This document shows, one piece after another, positions 28,495 to 36,134 of a stretch of 64,000 nucleotides of DNA; positions within the stretch are counted from its first letter, which is position 1, and the number at the start of each line of letters is the position of its first letter. The stretch covers positions 520,025 through 584,024 of the forward strand of contig NZ_JAMOFV010000006.1 of assembly GCF_023656515.1 (NCBI RefSeq), in the 5' to 3' direction. The notes beneath the pieces are model-generated. The model ran no database searches. It had not been told where the DNA came from and worked only from the letters and a program-made list of their open reading frames with translations. This stretch comes from Clostridium swellfunianum (lineage in GTDB: Bacteria; Bacillota; Clostridia; Clostridiales; Clostridiaceae). A program made the translations under genes and the position numbers.

Positions 28495-28866
28495 ATGCAA
28501 GCAACAATGGATATACCTGCTGTATCACTTATGCCAAAAGGAAACCCACATCAAACTTGTATAGACGCATGTATGAAATGTGTTCAAATTTGTGAAGAAT
28601 GCTTTAATATGTGCCTACAAGAAGCAGATGTAAAAGCAAGAACAAGTTGCATAAAGACTCTTCAGGATTGTGCTGAAATTTGTTCTACAGCAGCATGTTT
28701 TATGTCAAGAGATAGTGGAAGTATAAAAGAAATATGCAATATATGTGCAACAATCTGCGAGAAATGTGCAACTGAATGTGATATGTTTAAAGATCAACAT
28801 TGTAAGACTTGTGCAGACACTTGCAGACAATGTGCAACTGAATGCAGAAATATGGCTAAAATGTAA
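28495..28866 (+). CDS. Four-helix-bundle copper-binding protein (Csp/DUF326 type)
   Basis: A 123-residue protein with 20 cysteines, mostly in CxxC and CxxxC steps along predicted helices (CIDACMKCVQICEECFNMC; CNICATICEKCATEC). This is the hallmark of Csp copper-storage proteins, which hold many Cu(I) ions inside a four-helix bundle. No signal peptide is visible, so it would be the cytosolic (Csp3-like) kind. AGGAGG lies before the ATG. No CTTCATA box was found directly upstream; read-through from promoter P1 is possible. Confidence 0.88.
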   Translation: MQATMDIPAVSLMPKGNPHQTCIDACMKCVQICEECFNMCLQEADVKARTSCIKTLQDCAEICSTAACFMSRDSGSIKEICNICATICEKCATECDMFKDQHCKTCADTCRQCATECRNMAKM

Positions 28867-28877
28867 TAGTCATTAGT

Positions 28878-28921
28878 TAAAGCAGCGTAAGTGTTACTCA
28901 TTTAGGCTGCTTTATAATTTT
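28878..28921 (+). terminator. Intrinsic terminator after the copper-binding gene
   Basis: TAAAGCAGC / GCTGCTTTA stem followed by an AT-rich, T-containing tail (TAATTTTTG). Confidence 0.7.
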
Positions 28922-28968
28922 TGCTTGATTAACAAGGAAAATATACAATAAAAGGAGAATAGAAGTGT

Positions 28969-29509
28969 ATGTTAACAAAGGAGCCTGTAGAGCATGATAA
29001 AGGTCTAGACAACACTTTGGATTTTTTACAAGACGGTTATTTATACAAAAAGGTGTAGTAAATATCAGTCTGACTTGTTTGAAACTCATTTGATGGGGCA
29101 GAAAGTAATTTGCATGACAGGAGAGAAATTAGCAAAGTTATTTTACGACAATGAATGCAATTTTAACAAAGGAATGCTTGTTATTTTAGATTTATATGGA
29201 ACAAACCATGATTCACAAATATGGGAGAACCCAGATGAATTTATTCCAGAGAGATTTAAAGAATGGAATGGTAACTTATTTGATTTTATCCCACAAGGTG
29301 GGGGAAATCCTTCTAATACACACCGTTGTCCAGGTGAAGGTATTAATATTGAAATTATGAAAGCAAGTATGGAGTTTTTGGTTAATAAGATTGACTTTGA
29401 AGTTCCGGATCAGGATTTAAGCTATAGTTTTGCAAAAGTGCCTACATTGCCTGAAAGTGGATTTATTATGAGTAATATTAAACGTAAAATGAAAATTGTG
29501 ATTATATAA
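28969..29509 (+). pseudogene. Cytochrome P450 (CYP152-type fatty-acid hydroxylase) relic
   Basis: AAAGGAG is followed by an ATG and a P450 N-terminus (HDKGLDNTLDFLQDGYLY). The frame then breaks at a TAG near 29055, and the sequence continues in another frame as YQSDLFETHLMGQKVICMTGEKLAKLFYDN. At 29152 it jumps directly to the C-terminal third: GMLVILDLYGTNHDSQIW, PERF, and the haem-binding Cys loop GGGNPSNTHRCPGEG. Compared with CYP152 peroxygenases (~415 residues) about 230 residues, including the I-helix region, are missing. The gene is therefore dead or a fragment, although the haem cysteine survives. Confidence 0.85.
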
Positions 29510-29521
29510 GTTAACTAAAAC

Positions 29522-29553
29522 AAAGTCTGAGCATAATAACTCAGATTTTATTA
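29522..29553 (+). terminator. Intrinsic terminator after the P450 relic
   Basis: AAAGTCTGAG / CTCAGATTTT stem with a following TTATTATT stretch. Confidence 0.65.
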
Positions 29554-29578
29554 TTCTATCTTTTGCAGATTTTAAAAG

Positions 29579-30013
29579 TTAATCTCTAGCTTCTATGCGG
29601 GATCTAGAAATAAAATAGGTTATTATTACACCTAAAAATGAATGAGTAATCAAATCGGATATAATGGATGGACCACCCAATGACCAAGTTGGTATTACAG
29701 TACCTGATATTGAGAAAATAACATTCATAATAATCCAAAAAGAAACTCCCACAATTATTCCTGAAGTAAAGTAGTTAAAAATACTTTTATTATACAATAT
29801 TAAAGATATAATCCAACCTGAAAAAGAAGTTGCTATTATATATATAATCCAACCTAATATGGTCGATGATCCTTCTGCACCTAAAAATAATCTAGAATAT
29901 GATCCTACTGTATTTACAGGTGAAATACCTGACGTAAACAATAATTGATCGATGATAATTTTTATTACACCTCCACTAAAACCACCTACTAAACCAGAGA
30001 GTCCTCTTTTCAT
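29579..30013 (-). CDS. Four-TM membrane protein of unknown function
   Basis: A ~144-residue hydrophobic protein with four predicted membrane helices. It starts with a Gly-rich segment (GLSGLVGGFSGGVIKIIIDQLL), has a loop with SYSRLFLGAEGSS, and ends in FISRSRIEARD. The overall form recalls small YqhR/YagU-like membrane proteins, but I cannot assign it. The start at 30013 is preferred because AAAGGAG lies nine bases before it, whereas the ATG at 30022 touches the ribosome-binding site. It is transcribed away from the DUF421 operon. Confidence 0.7.
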   Translation of the reverse strand: MKRGLSGLVGGFSGGVIKIIIDQLLFTSGISPVNTVGSYSRLFLGAEGSSTILGWIIYIIATSFSGWIISLILYNKSIFNYFTSGIIVGVSFWIIMNVIFSISGTVIPTWSLGGPSIISDLITHSFLGVIITYFISRSRIEARD

Positions 30014-30209
30014 AAATAACATCTCCTTTAAAAGTTATTGAAATTATAAGTTTTTTCTGCTATCTCTTGTTAGTATTTTTAATTTGAAAGTTATTATGCC
30101 TATACTAATTTTAATTAGATCATAACATTATTACAAAAATGCATACCATGAATAACTGAGGAATTAAAGTGCAAAATATGGATGTATTGTTTTGTTAGGA
30201 GGGCTTTAG

Positions 30210-30908
30210 TTGGATATAAGTGTTTTTTTTGAAGGAAGTAAAGATTTATCAATATTTTTTACGATTTTAAGAACCATAATACTTTATATATCATTAATTA
30301 TTGCTACTCGTATTATGGGACATAGACAAGTAGGTATTTTGTCAGGACACAACTACTTGGTAGCTGCAGGAATTGTAAGTTTAGCCACAGTTAGAATGGT
30401 TAATCCGGAGAGTTCATTAACATCAGGCCTAGTAATAGTATTTGTATATTCTGGGATAAATTTATTGCTATCGTTCATAGATTCCAAGCTACCTAAATTA
30501 ATAGATAGAGGGTCTATAATACTAATGCAAAATGGGATATTGCTAAAAAATAATATGAAAGATGCACATATAACTATAGATAACTTGCTAGCACAGCTTA
30601 GACTAAAAGGTGCTCATAATCTCTCAGAAATACATACTATTATTTTGGAACCTAATGGAAAGATAAGTGTAATTAAGAGAAGTCATGCAGTACCATTAAA
30701 TAGGAAGCAGATGAACCTTCCAATTAGAAATGCGACTTTACCATCTATCTTAATTTATAATGGGAATGTAGATTACAATTTATTGAAAGAAAAAGGACTA
30801 AATACTGAATGGCTTTTAAAAAAGATTTATGAAAGAGGTTTCACAGATGTTGAAGGTATATTTTTAGCTATGCTTGAAGCAGATGGCAGTCTGTACGTAT
30901 CTGTATAA
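30210..30908 (+). CDS. DUF421 (YetF-like) membrane protein, copy 1
   Basis: A 232-residue protein. Three N-terminal membrane segments contain the DUF421 signature RIMGHRQVGILSGHNYLVAAGIVSLATVRM. A cytoplasmic/peripheral domain follows, with DNLLAQLRLKGAHNLSEIHTIILEPNGKISVIK and a C-terminal repeat (WLLKKIYERGFTDVEGIFLAMLEADGSLYVSV). The family is common in spore-formers (YetF/YdfR/YrbG) and poorly understood. TTG start, with AGGAGGG six bases upstream. First gene of a likely four-gene operon. Confidence 0.88.
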   Translation: MDISVFFEGSKDLSIFFTILRTIILYISLIIATRIMGHRQVGILSGHNYLVAAGIVSLATVRMVNPESSLTSGLVIVFVYSGINLLLSFIDSKLPKLIDRGSIILMQNGILLKNNMKDAHITIDNLLAQLRLKGAHNLSEIHTIILEPNGKISVIKRSHAVPLNRKQMNLPIRNATLPSILIYNGNVDYNLLKEKGLNTEWLLKKIYERGFTDVEGIFLAMLEADGSLYVSV

Positions 30909-30924
30909 CTTTTATTAAAAGGTA

Positions 30925-31677
30925 GTGAGGATATTGAGTTTATTAAAAAATATTTTTGGGTCTGCCGATAAAATTGGACCTATAATATTTTCTTTAAGAT
31001 GTGTTGTGGTAGGAATTCTTTTATTTGCTCAAGGGAAAATACTGCCTAGAAGAGCAGGCGGGCAGTTTGCAGGATATGATTTCACTTTCTTTTGGATGAT
31101 GGGAGGGCTTACAGCTGCACCTCTTTTCGAATCTAAAATAAGTGTAATTAATACTGTAATAGTTATTGTAGTAATGTATTTAATGCATTATTTTATATCA
31201 ATTATAGCAGTTAAGAATAGAAGGTTTGCAGAAATTGTTTTTGGAAAAGCAGTTAATTTAGTTGAAGGAGGTAAAATACTTACACATAATATGGAAAAGA
31301 ACCTTATACCGCTCGAAGTGCTACTGTCGGAAATAAGAACTGTAGATGCTTCTAATATTAATGAAATAGAAACAGCAGTTTTAGAAACAAGCGGACATAT
31401 AAGTGTTCTAAAGAAATCTGATTATCAACCGGTTACTCCGATAGACTTAGATATGTCCACTGTGGGGTCAGGGATTCCTATTACTCTCATAAATGAAGGA
31501 AAAGTAATAAGTGAAAGTTTGAAGAGCCTAGGTTATGATATAAATTGGCTGGAAAACAAACTATATGAAAAAGGTGTAAGTAATATTAAAGATATATATT
31601 TTGCTATGATAGAAACTAGTGGCGATTTATATTATTCGGTTTATACTAAAGGCAAGAGAGGGAAAGGTAATGAATGA
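30925..31677 (+). CDS. DUF421 (YetF-like) membrane protein, copy 2
   Basis: A ~250-residue paralogue of the previous gene: membrane segments with RRAGGQFAGYDFTFFWMMGGLTAAPL, then VLLSEIRTVDASNINEIETAVLETSGHISVLKK and a terminal WLENKLYEKGVSNIKDIYFAMIETSGDLYYSV. It starts 16 bases after copy 1. The start codon is uncertain: GTG 30925 or TTG 30934, both with weak ribosome-binding sites. Such tandem copies suggest a heteromeric complex. Its stop overlaps the next gene's start. Confidence 0.85.
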   Translation: MRILSLLKNIFGSADKIGPIIFSLRCVVVGILLFAQGKILPRRAGGQFAGYDFTFFWMMGGLTAAPLFESKISVINTVIVIVVMYLMHYFISIIAVKNRRFAEIVFGKAVNLVEGGKILTHNMEKNLIPLEVLLSEIRTVDASNINEIETAVLETSGHISVLKKSDYQPVTPIDLDMSTVGSGIPITLINEGKVISESLKSLGYDINWLENKLYEKGVSNIKDIYFAMIETSGDLYYSVYTKGKRGKGNE

Positions 31678-31873
31678 GGAACAAGACAAAATAAATAACG
31701 CTTTAAGTAATTTGATAAATGAGGAAAAAAAGGTTTCAGAGAAGTATGCTAGTTTGGCAAATCAAATTACTGAACCAAAACTTCAAAGTATAATGAAGAA
31801 CATGGAACAATTATCACGAAAACACTACGCAACAATTTCAGAAATGTACAGTAATCAGAATAACTCTAATTAG
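31670..31873 (+). CDS. Small helical protein in the DUF421 operon (unknown)
   Basis: 67 residues, highly charged, two predicted helices (NEEQDKINNALSNLINEEKK, LQSIMKNMEQLSRKHYATISEMY). The pattern resembles half of a ferritin-like or coat-F bundle, but no metal ligand set is clear. The ATG overlaps the stop of the second DUF421 gene by eight bases after GGGAAAGG, so translation is probably coupled. Confidence 0.7.
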   Translation: MNEEQDKINNALSNLINEEKKVSEKYASLANQITEPKLQSIMKNMEQLSRKHYATISEMYSNQNNSN

Positions 31874-31882
31874 AGGTGCAGC

Positions 31883-32080
31883 ATGAATAATAACATAAAT
31901 TTATTAAATGAAGTTTTACAGCAAGAAATGGATTTGCAGGCACTTTATAATAAAAATATGATGGAAATAACAAGCCCTGAGATAAGACAATTATTTACAC
32001 AATTAAGAGATGAAAAGATGGGAAATATATCTCAGCTTCAGAAGGAGATTGAGAATTTAAATAAGAATCTTAATAAATAA
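31883..32080 (+). CDS. Small helical protein, last gene of the DUF421 operon (unknown)
   Basis: 65 residues, two predicted helices (LLNEVLQQEMDLQALYNKNMMEI, IRQLFTQLRDEKMGNISQLQKEIENL), with spacing like the preceding protein. The two may be distant paralogues that pair into a four-helix bundle. AGAGGTG precedes the ATG, nine bases after the previous stop. Confidence 0.7.
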   Translation: MNNNINLLNEVLQQEMDLQALYNKNMMEITSPEIRQLFTQLRDEKMGNISQLQKEIENLNKNLNK

Positions 32081-32153
32081 AATATCTTATTTGGAAAATT
32101 AATAAATTATTTAAAGAAAGTTATAATTTTATTGTTTAAATTTCTAAGATTAA

Positions 32154-32186
32154 CATCATATTTTCTTCATGTCTTACTGATATAAT
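32154..32186 (+). promoter_or_regulatory. Regulon promoter P2
   Basis: Boxes CATCATATTTT (32154-32164, weaker) and CTTCATGTCTT (32165-32175), then TATAAT at 32181-32186, 16 bases after the second box starts. Same layout as P1, P3, P4 and P5. Confidence 0.65.
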
Positions 32187-32227
32187 AATGCATGTATAAG
32201 TGCATAAAGATAGTTGAAGGAGTTACC

Positions 32228-32629
32228 ATGAAAATTTTTAAATTAAAAATTTTTGATAAAGTAGTTATTGTAGTTCTCCTAATAATAAGTATTTTACCTA
32301 CAGGACTTATAATGCTTGCAAAGTCTAATAAGGAGAATAGTACTATAGTTATTAAGGTAGAAAACAAAGTAGAAAAAAGAGTATCATTAAACAAAATAAA
32401 CGAAAGCAAAACTTATGAATTTGGGTTTAATGATAATGTTGGATATATTGAAGTTAAAGATGGGAAAGTCAGAATGCTTGAAATGGATAAAGAAATATGT
32501 CCTAATGCCATTTGCTCAGATGCAGGATGGATAAATAAAGGATATCAAAGTATTGTGTGTCTACCTAATAATATTGTTGTTACAATTGAAAGCAGTGAAA
32601 ATGAATTTATAGATGTACAAGCATCATAA
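32228..32629 (+). CDS. NusG domain II-containing exported/membrane protein
   Basis: A 133-residue protein with one N-terminal membrane segment (VVIVVLLIISILPTGLIML) and an extracytoplasmic NusG-II beta domain. The family cysteines are present (EICPNAICSDAGWI, QSIVCLPNNIVVTIE). Relatives are often encoded beside FMN-binding or RnfG-like and ApbE proteins and may act in envelope redox or metal trafficking; the exact role is unknown. GAAGGAG precedes this ATG. Promoter P2 is just upstream. Confidence 0.85.
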   Translation: MKIFKLKIFDKVVIVVLLIISILPTGLIMLAKSNKENSTIVIKVENKVEKRVSLNKINESKTYEFGFNDNVGYIEVKDGKVRMLEMDKEICPNAICSDAGWINKGYQSIVCLPNNIVVTIESSENEFIDVQAS

Positions 32630-32631
32630 AG

Positions 32632-32657
32632 ACCTGGCAAGTTTTGTCAGGTTTTTA
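32632..32657 (+). terminator. Intrinsic terminator after the NusG-II gene
   Basis: ACCTGGCAA / TTGTCAGGT stem followed by TTTTTAC. Confidence 0.8.
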
Positions 32658-32669
32658 CTATTCTTAAAC

Positions 32670-32850
32670 GGTGACTACGAGTAGTTGTAATACCTTATAG
32701 CAAAGCTATAGTAGCAAGTTCAACTGAACCTATAGAGATTGATTGTCTAACAATTCCACTAGATTCATAAGGTAAGTGAATATCATTCTTTTGTCCAAAT
32801 CCAAGCAGTTGAGAAAGGTAAATAACTTTTCCTTCTAAATTTTATTACCA
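32670..32850 (-). pseudogene. Possible degraded HD-GYP-type fragment
   Basis: On the minus strand one frame reads LDLDKRMIFTYLMNLVELLDNQSL and a shifted frame continues SVELATIALL. This is reminiscent of the segment around the start of an HD/HD-GYP domain, interrupted by a frameshift and stops. It is not collinear with the clearer HD-GYP fragment at 33386-33532, so it would belong to another copy or a rearrangement. Weakly supported. Confidence 0.3.
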
Positions 32851-32885
32851 TCTACCATTTATAAAATATTTAAACATAAAATAAC

Positions 32886-32918
32886 CTCCATAATTCCTCC
32901 ATAATTTATATATATAAT
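32886..32918 (+). promoter_or_regulatory. Regulon promoter P4 (best-conserved boxes)
   Basis: Boxes CTCCATAATTC (32886-32896) and CTCCATAATTT (32897-32907) are almost identical. TATAAT at 32913-32918 begins 16 bases after the second box. It drives the small exported Met-rich gene. Confidence 0.75.
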
Positions 32919-32961
32919 GTAAACATAGAAACAAATTAAATAAAAAGAGGAGAGATTATAG

Positions 32962-33342
32962 ATGAAGAAAAAGGTTTTAGTTATCGTGACAACAGCGATA
33001 TTAACTATAGGAGCAGTTACTGCTGTATATGCAAAGGAAAACAACAATCCCAATAATCTTGGATTTGGCAGAGGGACGATGTATCAAGATAATATAAATA
33101 ATGATACTTATAAGCAAATGACAAATTTGATGAGAAAAAATGATTTTGAAGATGCTGCAAAAGCTATGGAAAATAGAGATTTCAATTCTATGAATAACTT
33201 TATGAATAACATTACTGATGATCAGTATAATCAAATGATAGACATAATGAAAAACAATGGTTATGAAGGCATGGCTAAAATGATGGGATCAGTAAGTAGA
33301 CAAGAAATGGTTAATATACACAACTCTATGATGGGAAGATAA
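32962..33342 (+). CDS. Small exported Met/Asn-rich protein (unknown)
   Basis: A 126-residue protein with a signal peptide (KKVLVIVTTAILTIGAVTAVYA, cleavage after AYA-like site ~25). The mature part is rich in Met and Asn (14 or so Met in ~100 residues: QMTNLMRKNDF, AMENRDFNSMNNFMNN, QMIDIMKNNGYEGMAKMMG, HNSMMGR). Met-rich extracytoplasmic segments often bind Cu(I) or Ag(I), and the sensor kinase at 34 kb has a similar Met/His patch. Family not recognised. Promoter P4 and AGAGGAGAG ribosome-binding site lie upstream. Confidence 0.75.
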   Translation: MKKKVLVIVTTAILTIGAVTAVYAKENNNPNNLGFGRGTMYQDNINNDTYKQMTNLMRKNDFEDAAKAMENRDFNSMNNFMNNITDDQYNQMIDIMKNNGYEGMAKMMGSVSRQEMVNIHNSMMGR

Positions 33343-33385
33343 ACTCCTTGAAAGAAGAACTAGCGTAACTTTGTCTGGTTCTTCT

Positions 33386-33532
33386 TTAACTTTTATGCGT
33401 TTGTAAAAAGGCATCTACAACGAGAGCATCATAAGAATCTGCAACTGAAATTATTATAGCCTCTAAAGGTATTCCATGTCCTTTTAATCCTGAGGAGTAG
33501 CTATCTCCATCAAAGCGTTCATGATGGCTTGG
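33386..33532 (-). pseudogene. HD-GYP domain fragment
   Basis: The minus strand encodes PSHHERFDGDSYSSGLKG, then GIPLEAIIISVADSYDALV, and a stop at 33386. This is the C-terminal half of an HD-GYP cyclic-di-GMP phosphodiesterase domain (consensus HHERxDGxGYPxGLKG.EIPLxARIIxVADxYDA), with GYP replaced by SYS. No upstream part remains: at 33533 the sequence switches into the SHOCT-protein gene on the other strand. A relic. Confidence 0.72.
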
Positions 33533-33733
33533 GGAGGTTTATTTTGGTTTCTACTGTTAACAATAATAGTTATAATTTCTATAGCAGTATATAAAATAAC
33601 TACAAGTGGTAGAAACAATCAAAACAGAACTATTAATGATAATTCTATAGAAATATTAAAACAAAGATTTGCAAGAGGGGAAATTGATGAAAATCAGTAC
33701 AAAAGAATGAGAGATACAATAGAAAGTAAATAA
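33521..33733 (+). CDS. SHOCT-type small membrane protein, probably 5'-truncated
   Basis: 70 residues: one membrane segment (FWFLLLTIIVIISIAVYKI), a linker, and a C-terminal SHOCT motif (IEILKQRFARGEIDENQYKRMRDTI). It is a paralogue of the protein at 36124-36375. The apparent start (ATGATGGCTTGG) is the antisense of the HD-GYP fragment, and no ribosome-binding site precedes it. The original 5' end therefore seems to have been lost by rearrangement; it may no longer be expressed. No regulon box was found upstream, unlike the paralogue. Confidence 0.55.
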   Translation: MMAWGGLFWFLLLTIIVIISIAVYKITTSGRNNQNRTINDNSIEILKQRFARGEIDENQYKRMRDTIESK

Positions 33734-33737
33734 AATA

Positions 33738-33782
33738 ATAAAGAGAAGTTTGGTTTGGGATAAACCAAGCTTCTCTTTATTA
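33738..33782 (+). terminator. Intrinsic terminator after SHOCT gene
   Basis: AAAGAGAAGTTTGGTTT / AAACCAAGCTTCTCTTT stem with a GGGAT loop and T-rich tail; symmetric enough to work on both strands. Confidence 0.85.
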
Positions 33783-33924
33783 TGAAGATAAATCTTAAAT
33801 CAAACTGAGGTCTATATGATATTGTTAAGTTATATAGCTTATTAACCCTATATACATATAGTATCACCAAATTATAAAGAGAATATAAAGAATAAAAATT
33901 TTTAAAGAACAATTTTAGTGCAGA

Positions 33925-35316
33925 TTATTTAATAGGTAACTCTACAATAAAAGTAGTACCTTGATTAATTTTGCTATGAGCGTATATCTTGCCACCATGA
34001 ACTTCCACAAAAGCTTTCGTAATAGTTAGTCCTATACCTGAGCCTCCTGTATTTTTGTTGCGGGACAAATCACTTCTATAAAAGCGTTCAAATATATATG
34101 GAAGGTCTTTTTCAGGAATTCCAATACCATTATCAATTACTTTGATTACTACATTTTGATTCGCTTTTTTTAATGTTAAATGAACTTTGCCATTAGGCTT
34201 TAAGTATTTATGAGCATTTGAAAGTAAATTATTCATTATTTGTATGAACTTATCGTTATCTACTATTGCCATTATTTCTGGAGTTATGCTGCAGGTTAAT
34301 TCATAGTTTTCTTTAATATAAAGAGGCTTAAAAGTATCTATTATTTTTTCTAACTGCTCGGATAAATTAACCTTACTTTTATTTAAGTTAAGATTACTCT
34401 GTTCAAGCTTTGCTAAATTTCGAAGATTATCTACCATTTTTGTTAGTCTTTCTATTTCTTCATAAAAGGCTTCAAACCTTTCAATAGTCGGTTCCCAAAT
34501 GCCATCGATAAAAGCTTCTACATGAGTCTTAAGAGTGGTTAATGGAGTTCTAAGTTCATGAGCCATATCTGAGGTTAACCTCTTTCTAAGCATTTCTTGA
34601 TTCTTTAAGGTTTCAGCTAAATAGTTTATAGACTTTGATAGTTCGTCTATTTCTTTAGTGTTTGCATCTACATTAGCCCTTACGTCTAAGTCTCCAGTTC
34701 TCATCTTGTTTGCAGTATCAGTAATTTTAACAAGAGGCTTTGAAAGCTGTTTGGAAATGATTACACTGATTATAAGACCAAAAATTAATGCTACAATAGC
34801 GGATAGTATAAAAGAATGATTTAATGTGTTTATAAACGTGACCGAGGCAGAAGATAAATAAGAGGTTCCAAAATATCCAATAGTTATAGTTCCTATTTTT
34901 TGATTATTTACCAGCAAGGGATGTGTTTCTTCAGTATATTTACCTATATTCATCTCGGAAGAATTATGCATCATACCTCTCATCATATTTTCCATCATGG
35001 GGTTATGCTGTAGGTGAGAATTTCCAGAAGTATAAAGCGTATTGTTATATAAATCCTTAATTTCAATATACATCTCTTGAATAAGTGCATATCGTTGTAT
35101 TTCGTCAGTACTTGCCGTAGAAAGGTTTTTATTATTGCTATATATATCATCAATAATTTTTACTATATTACTTACCTTTGATTTATGTTCATCAACTAAA
35201 TAATTTTTAAACTTTTTTTCTATAGTATAATTGGATATAAAGCTTGCCAAAATGATTGAACCTAAAACTGCTATAAGAAAGCCTAAAGATAATTTCTTCA
35301 TTAAAGATGCTTTCAT
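33925..35316 (-). CDS. Sensor histidine kinase with Met/His-rich sensor region
   Basis: A 463-residue membrane kinase. TM1 (~residues 7-27) leads to an extracytoplasmic domain of ~130 residues that includes the patch HNPMMENMMRGMMHNSSEM. TM2 (~165-188), HAMP, HisKA (SDMAHELRTPLTTLKTH) and HATPase_c (NNLLSNAHKYL, DNGIGIPEKDLPYIFERFYR, GGSGIGLTI) follow. Met/His clusters of this kind are seen in Cu(I)/Ag(I)-sensing proteins, so copper or silver is the suggested signal (inference). The ATG at 35316 follows AAAGGAGGAAATA; a start at 35346 is unlikely. Three bases after the regulator gene's stop. Confidence 0.93.
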   Translation of the reverse strand: MKASLMKKLSLGFLIAVLGSIILASFISNYTIEKKFKNYLVDEHKSKVSNIVKIIDDIYSNNKNLSTASTDEIQRYALIQEMYIEIKDLYNNTLYTSGNSHLQHNPMMENMMRGMMHNSSEMNIGKYTEETHPLLVNNQKIGTITIGYFGTSYLSSASVTFINTLNHSFILSAIVALIFGLIISVIISKQLSKPLVKITDTANKMRTGDLDVRANVDANTKEIDELSKSINYLAETLKNQEMLRKRLTSDMAHELRTPLTTLKTHVEAFIDGIWEPTIERFEAFYEEIERLTKMVDNLRNLAKLEQSNLNLNKSKVNLSEQLEKIIDTFKPLYIKENYELTCSITPEIMAIVDNDKFIQIMNNLLSNAHKYLKPNGKVHLTLKKANQNVVIKVIDNGIGIPEKDLPYIFERFYRSDLSRNKNTGGSGIGLTITKAFVEVHGGKIYAHSKINQGTTFIVELPIK

Positions 35317-35349
35317 TATTTCCTCCTTTATTAGATGCTTTTGCAAAAG

Positions 35350-36051
35350 CTAGCTTGAAATAAATTTATATCCCATTCCGTAGATAGTTGTTATATATGT
35401 TGCTTCCTTAGGATTATCTTCTATCTTATGACGAATATTTTTGATATAAGTATCCACAGTTCTATCAAAGCCTTCATAGTCCATACCAAAAGCTTTTTCT
35501 ACAAGTTGGTCTCTTGAAAATACTTGACCGGGATTTGTTAGGAGTATTGTTAAAACTTTAAATTCATTTGTTGTTAAGCTTACAGCTTTGCCTTGTTTTT
35601 TAACAATCATTTTCTTTATATCGACTTCTAAATCACCATTATTAAAGATTAAAATATCTGCCATAGGGGAAGCATCTCTGTAGGATCTTCTAAGTAGAGC
35701 CCTAACTCTCACTACAAGTTCACGTGCACTAAAAGGCTTAGTTAAATAATCGTCAGCACCCATAGAAATTCCTTCTATTCTTTCATTCTCATCTGCTTTT
35801 GCAGTAAGCATAATGATAGGTACAGAAGATGTGGCTCTTATTTTAGTGCATACTTCTTCTCCAGTTATCTTTGGAAGCATTAAATCTAAAACTATAAGGT
35901 GAATATCTTCTTCATTAAATATACTTAAGGCTGCCTCGCCATCCATGGCTGTAATTACTTCATAACTTTCTTTTTCAAGATAAGCTTTAACTACATCTAC
36001 TATGTTTTTTTCATCATCTACAACTAATATTTTAAATTGATTAGTCATCAT
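35350..36051 (-). CDS. OmpR/PhoB-family response regulator
   Basis: A 233-residue regulator. The receiver domain has Asp-Asp at VVDDEK, the phospho-acceptor Asp in LIVLDLMLPKITGEE (~residue 54), and Lys in YLTKPFSARELV. A winged-helix Trans_reg_C domain follows (FKVLTILLTNPGQVFSRDQLV, RTVDTYIKNIRHKIED, YGMGYKF). Such proteins bind tandem 10-11-bp repeats, matching the five CTTCATA-type promoters nearby, one of which (P5) lies before its own operon. Partner of the kinase encoded directly downstream. Confidence 0.95.
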   Translation of the reverse strand: MMTNQFKILVVDDEKNIVDVVKAYLEKESYEVITAMDGEAALSIFNEEDIHLIVLDLMLPKITGEEVCTKIRATSSVPIIMLTAKADENERIEGISMGADDYLTKPFSARELVVRVRALLRRSYRDASPMADILIFNNGDLEVDIKKMIVKKQGKAVSLTTNEFKVLTILLTNPGQVFSRDQLVEKAFGMDYEGFDRTVDTYIKNIRHKIEDNPKEATYITTIYGMGYKFISS

Positions 36052-36100
36052 ATCACCTCAATCTAAGATTGCTATCATTATATTATAGGTTATACTTATT

Positions 36101-36134
36101 AAAAAAACTAGGGAGCTAGCTCTCTAGTTTTTTT
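36101..36134 (-). terminator. Terminator/attenuator between SHOCT and response-regulator genes
   Basis: On the minus strand AACTAGAGAGC / GCTCCCTAGTT is followed by TTTTTT. The SHOCT stop codon TAG lies within the stem. Partial read-through would set the regulator level below that of the SHOCT protein. Confidence 0.75.

Noticed and set aside
28495-28866. Ferredoxin-type Fe-S protein for the 20-Cys gene
   Set aside because: The cysteines follow CxxxC/CxxC helical steps without CxxCxxCxxxCP motifs; the Csp/DUF326 copper-binding pattern fits better.
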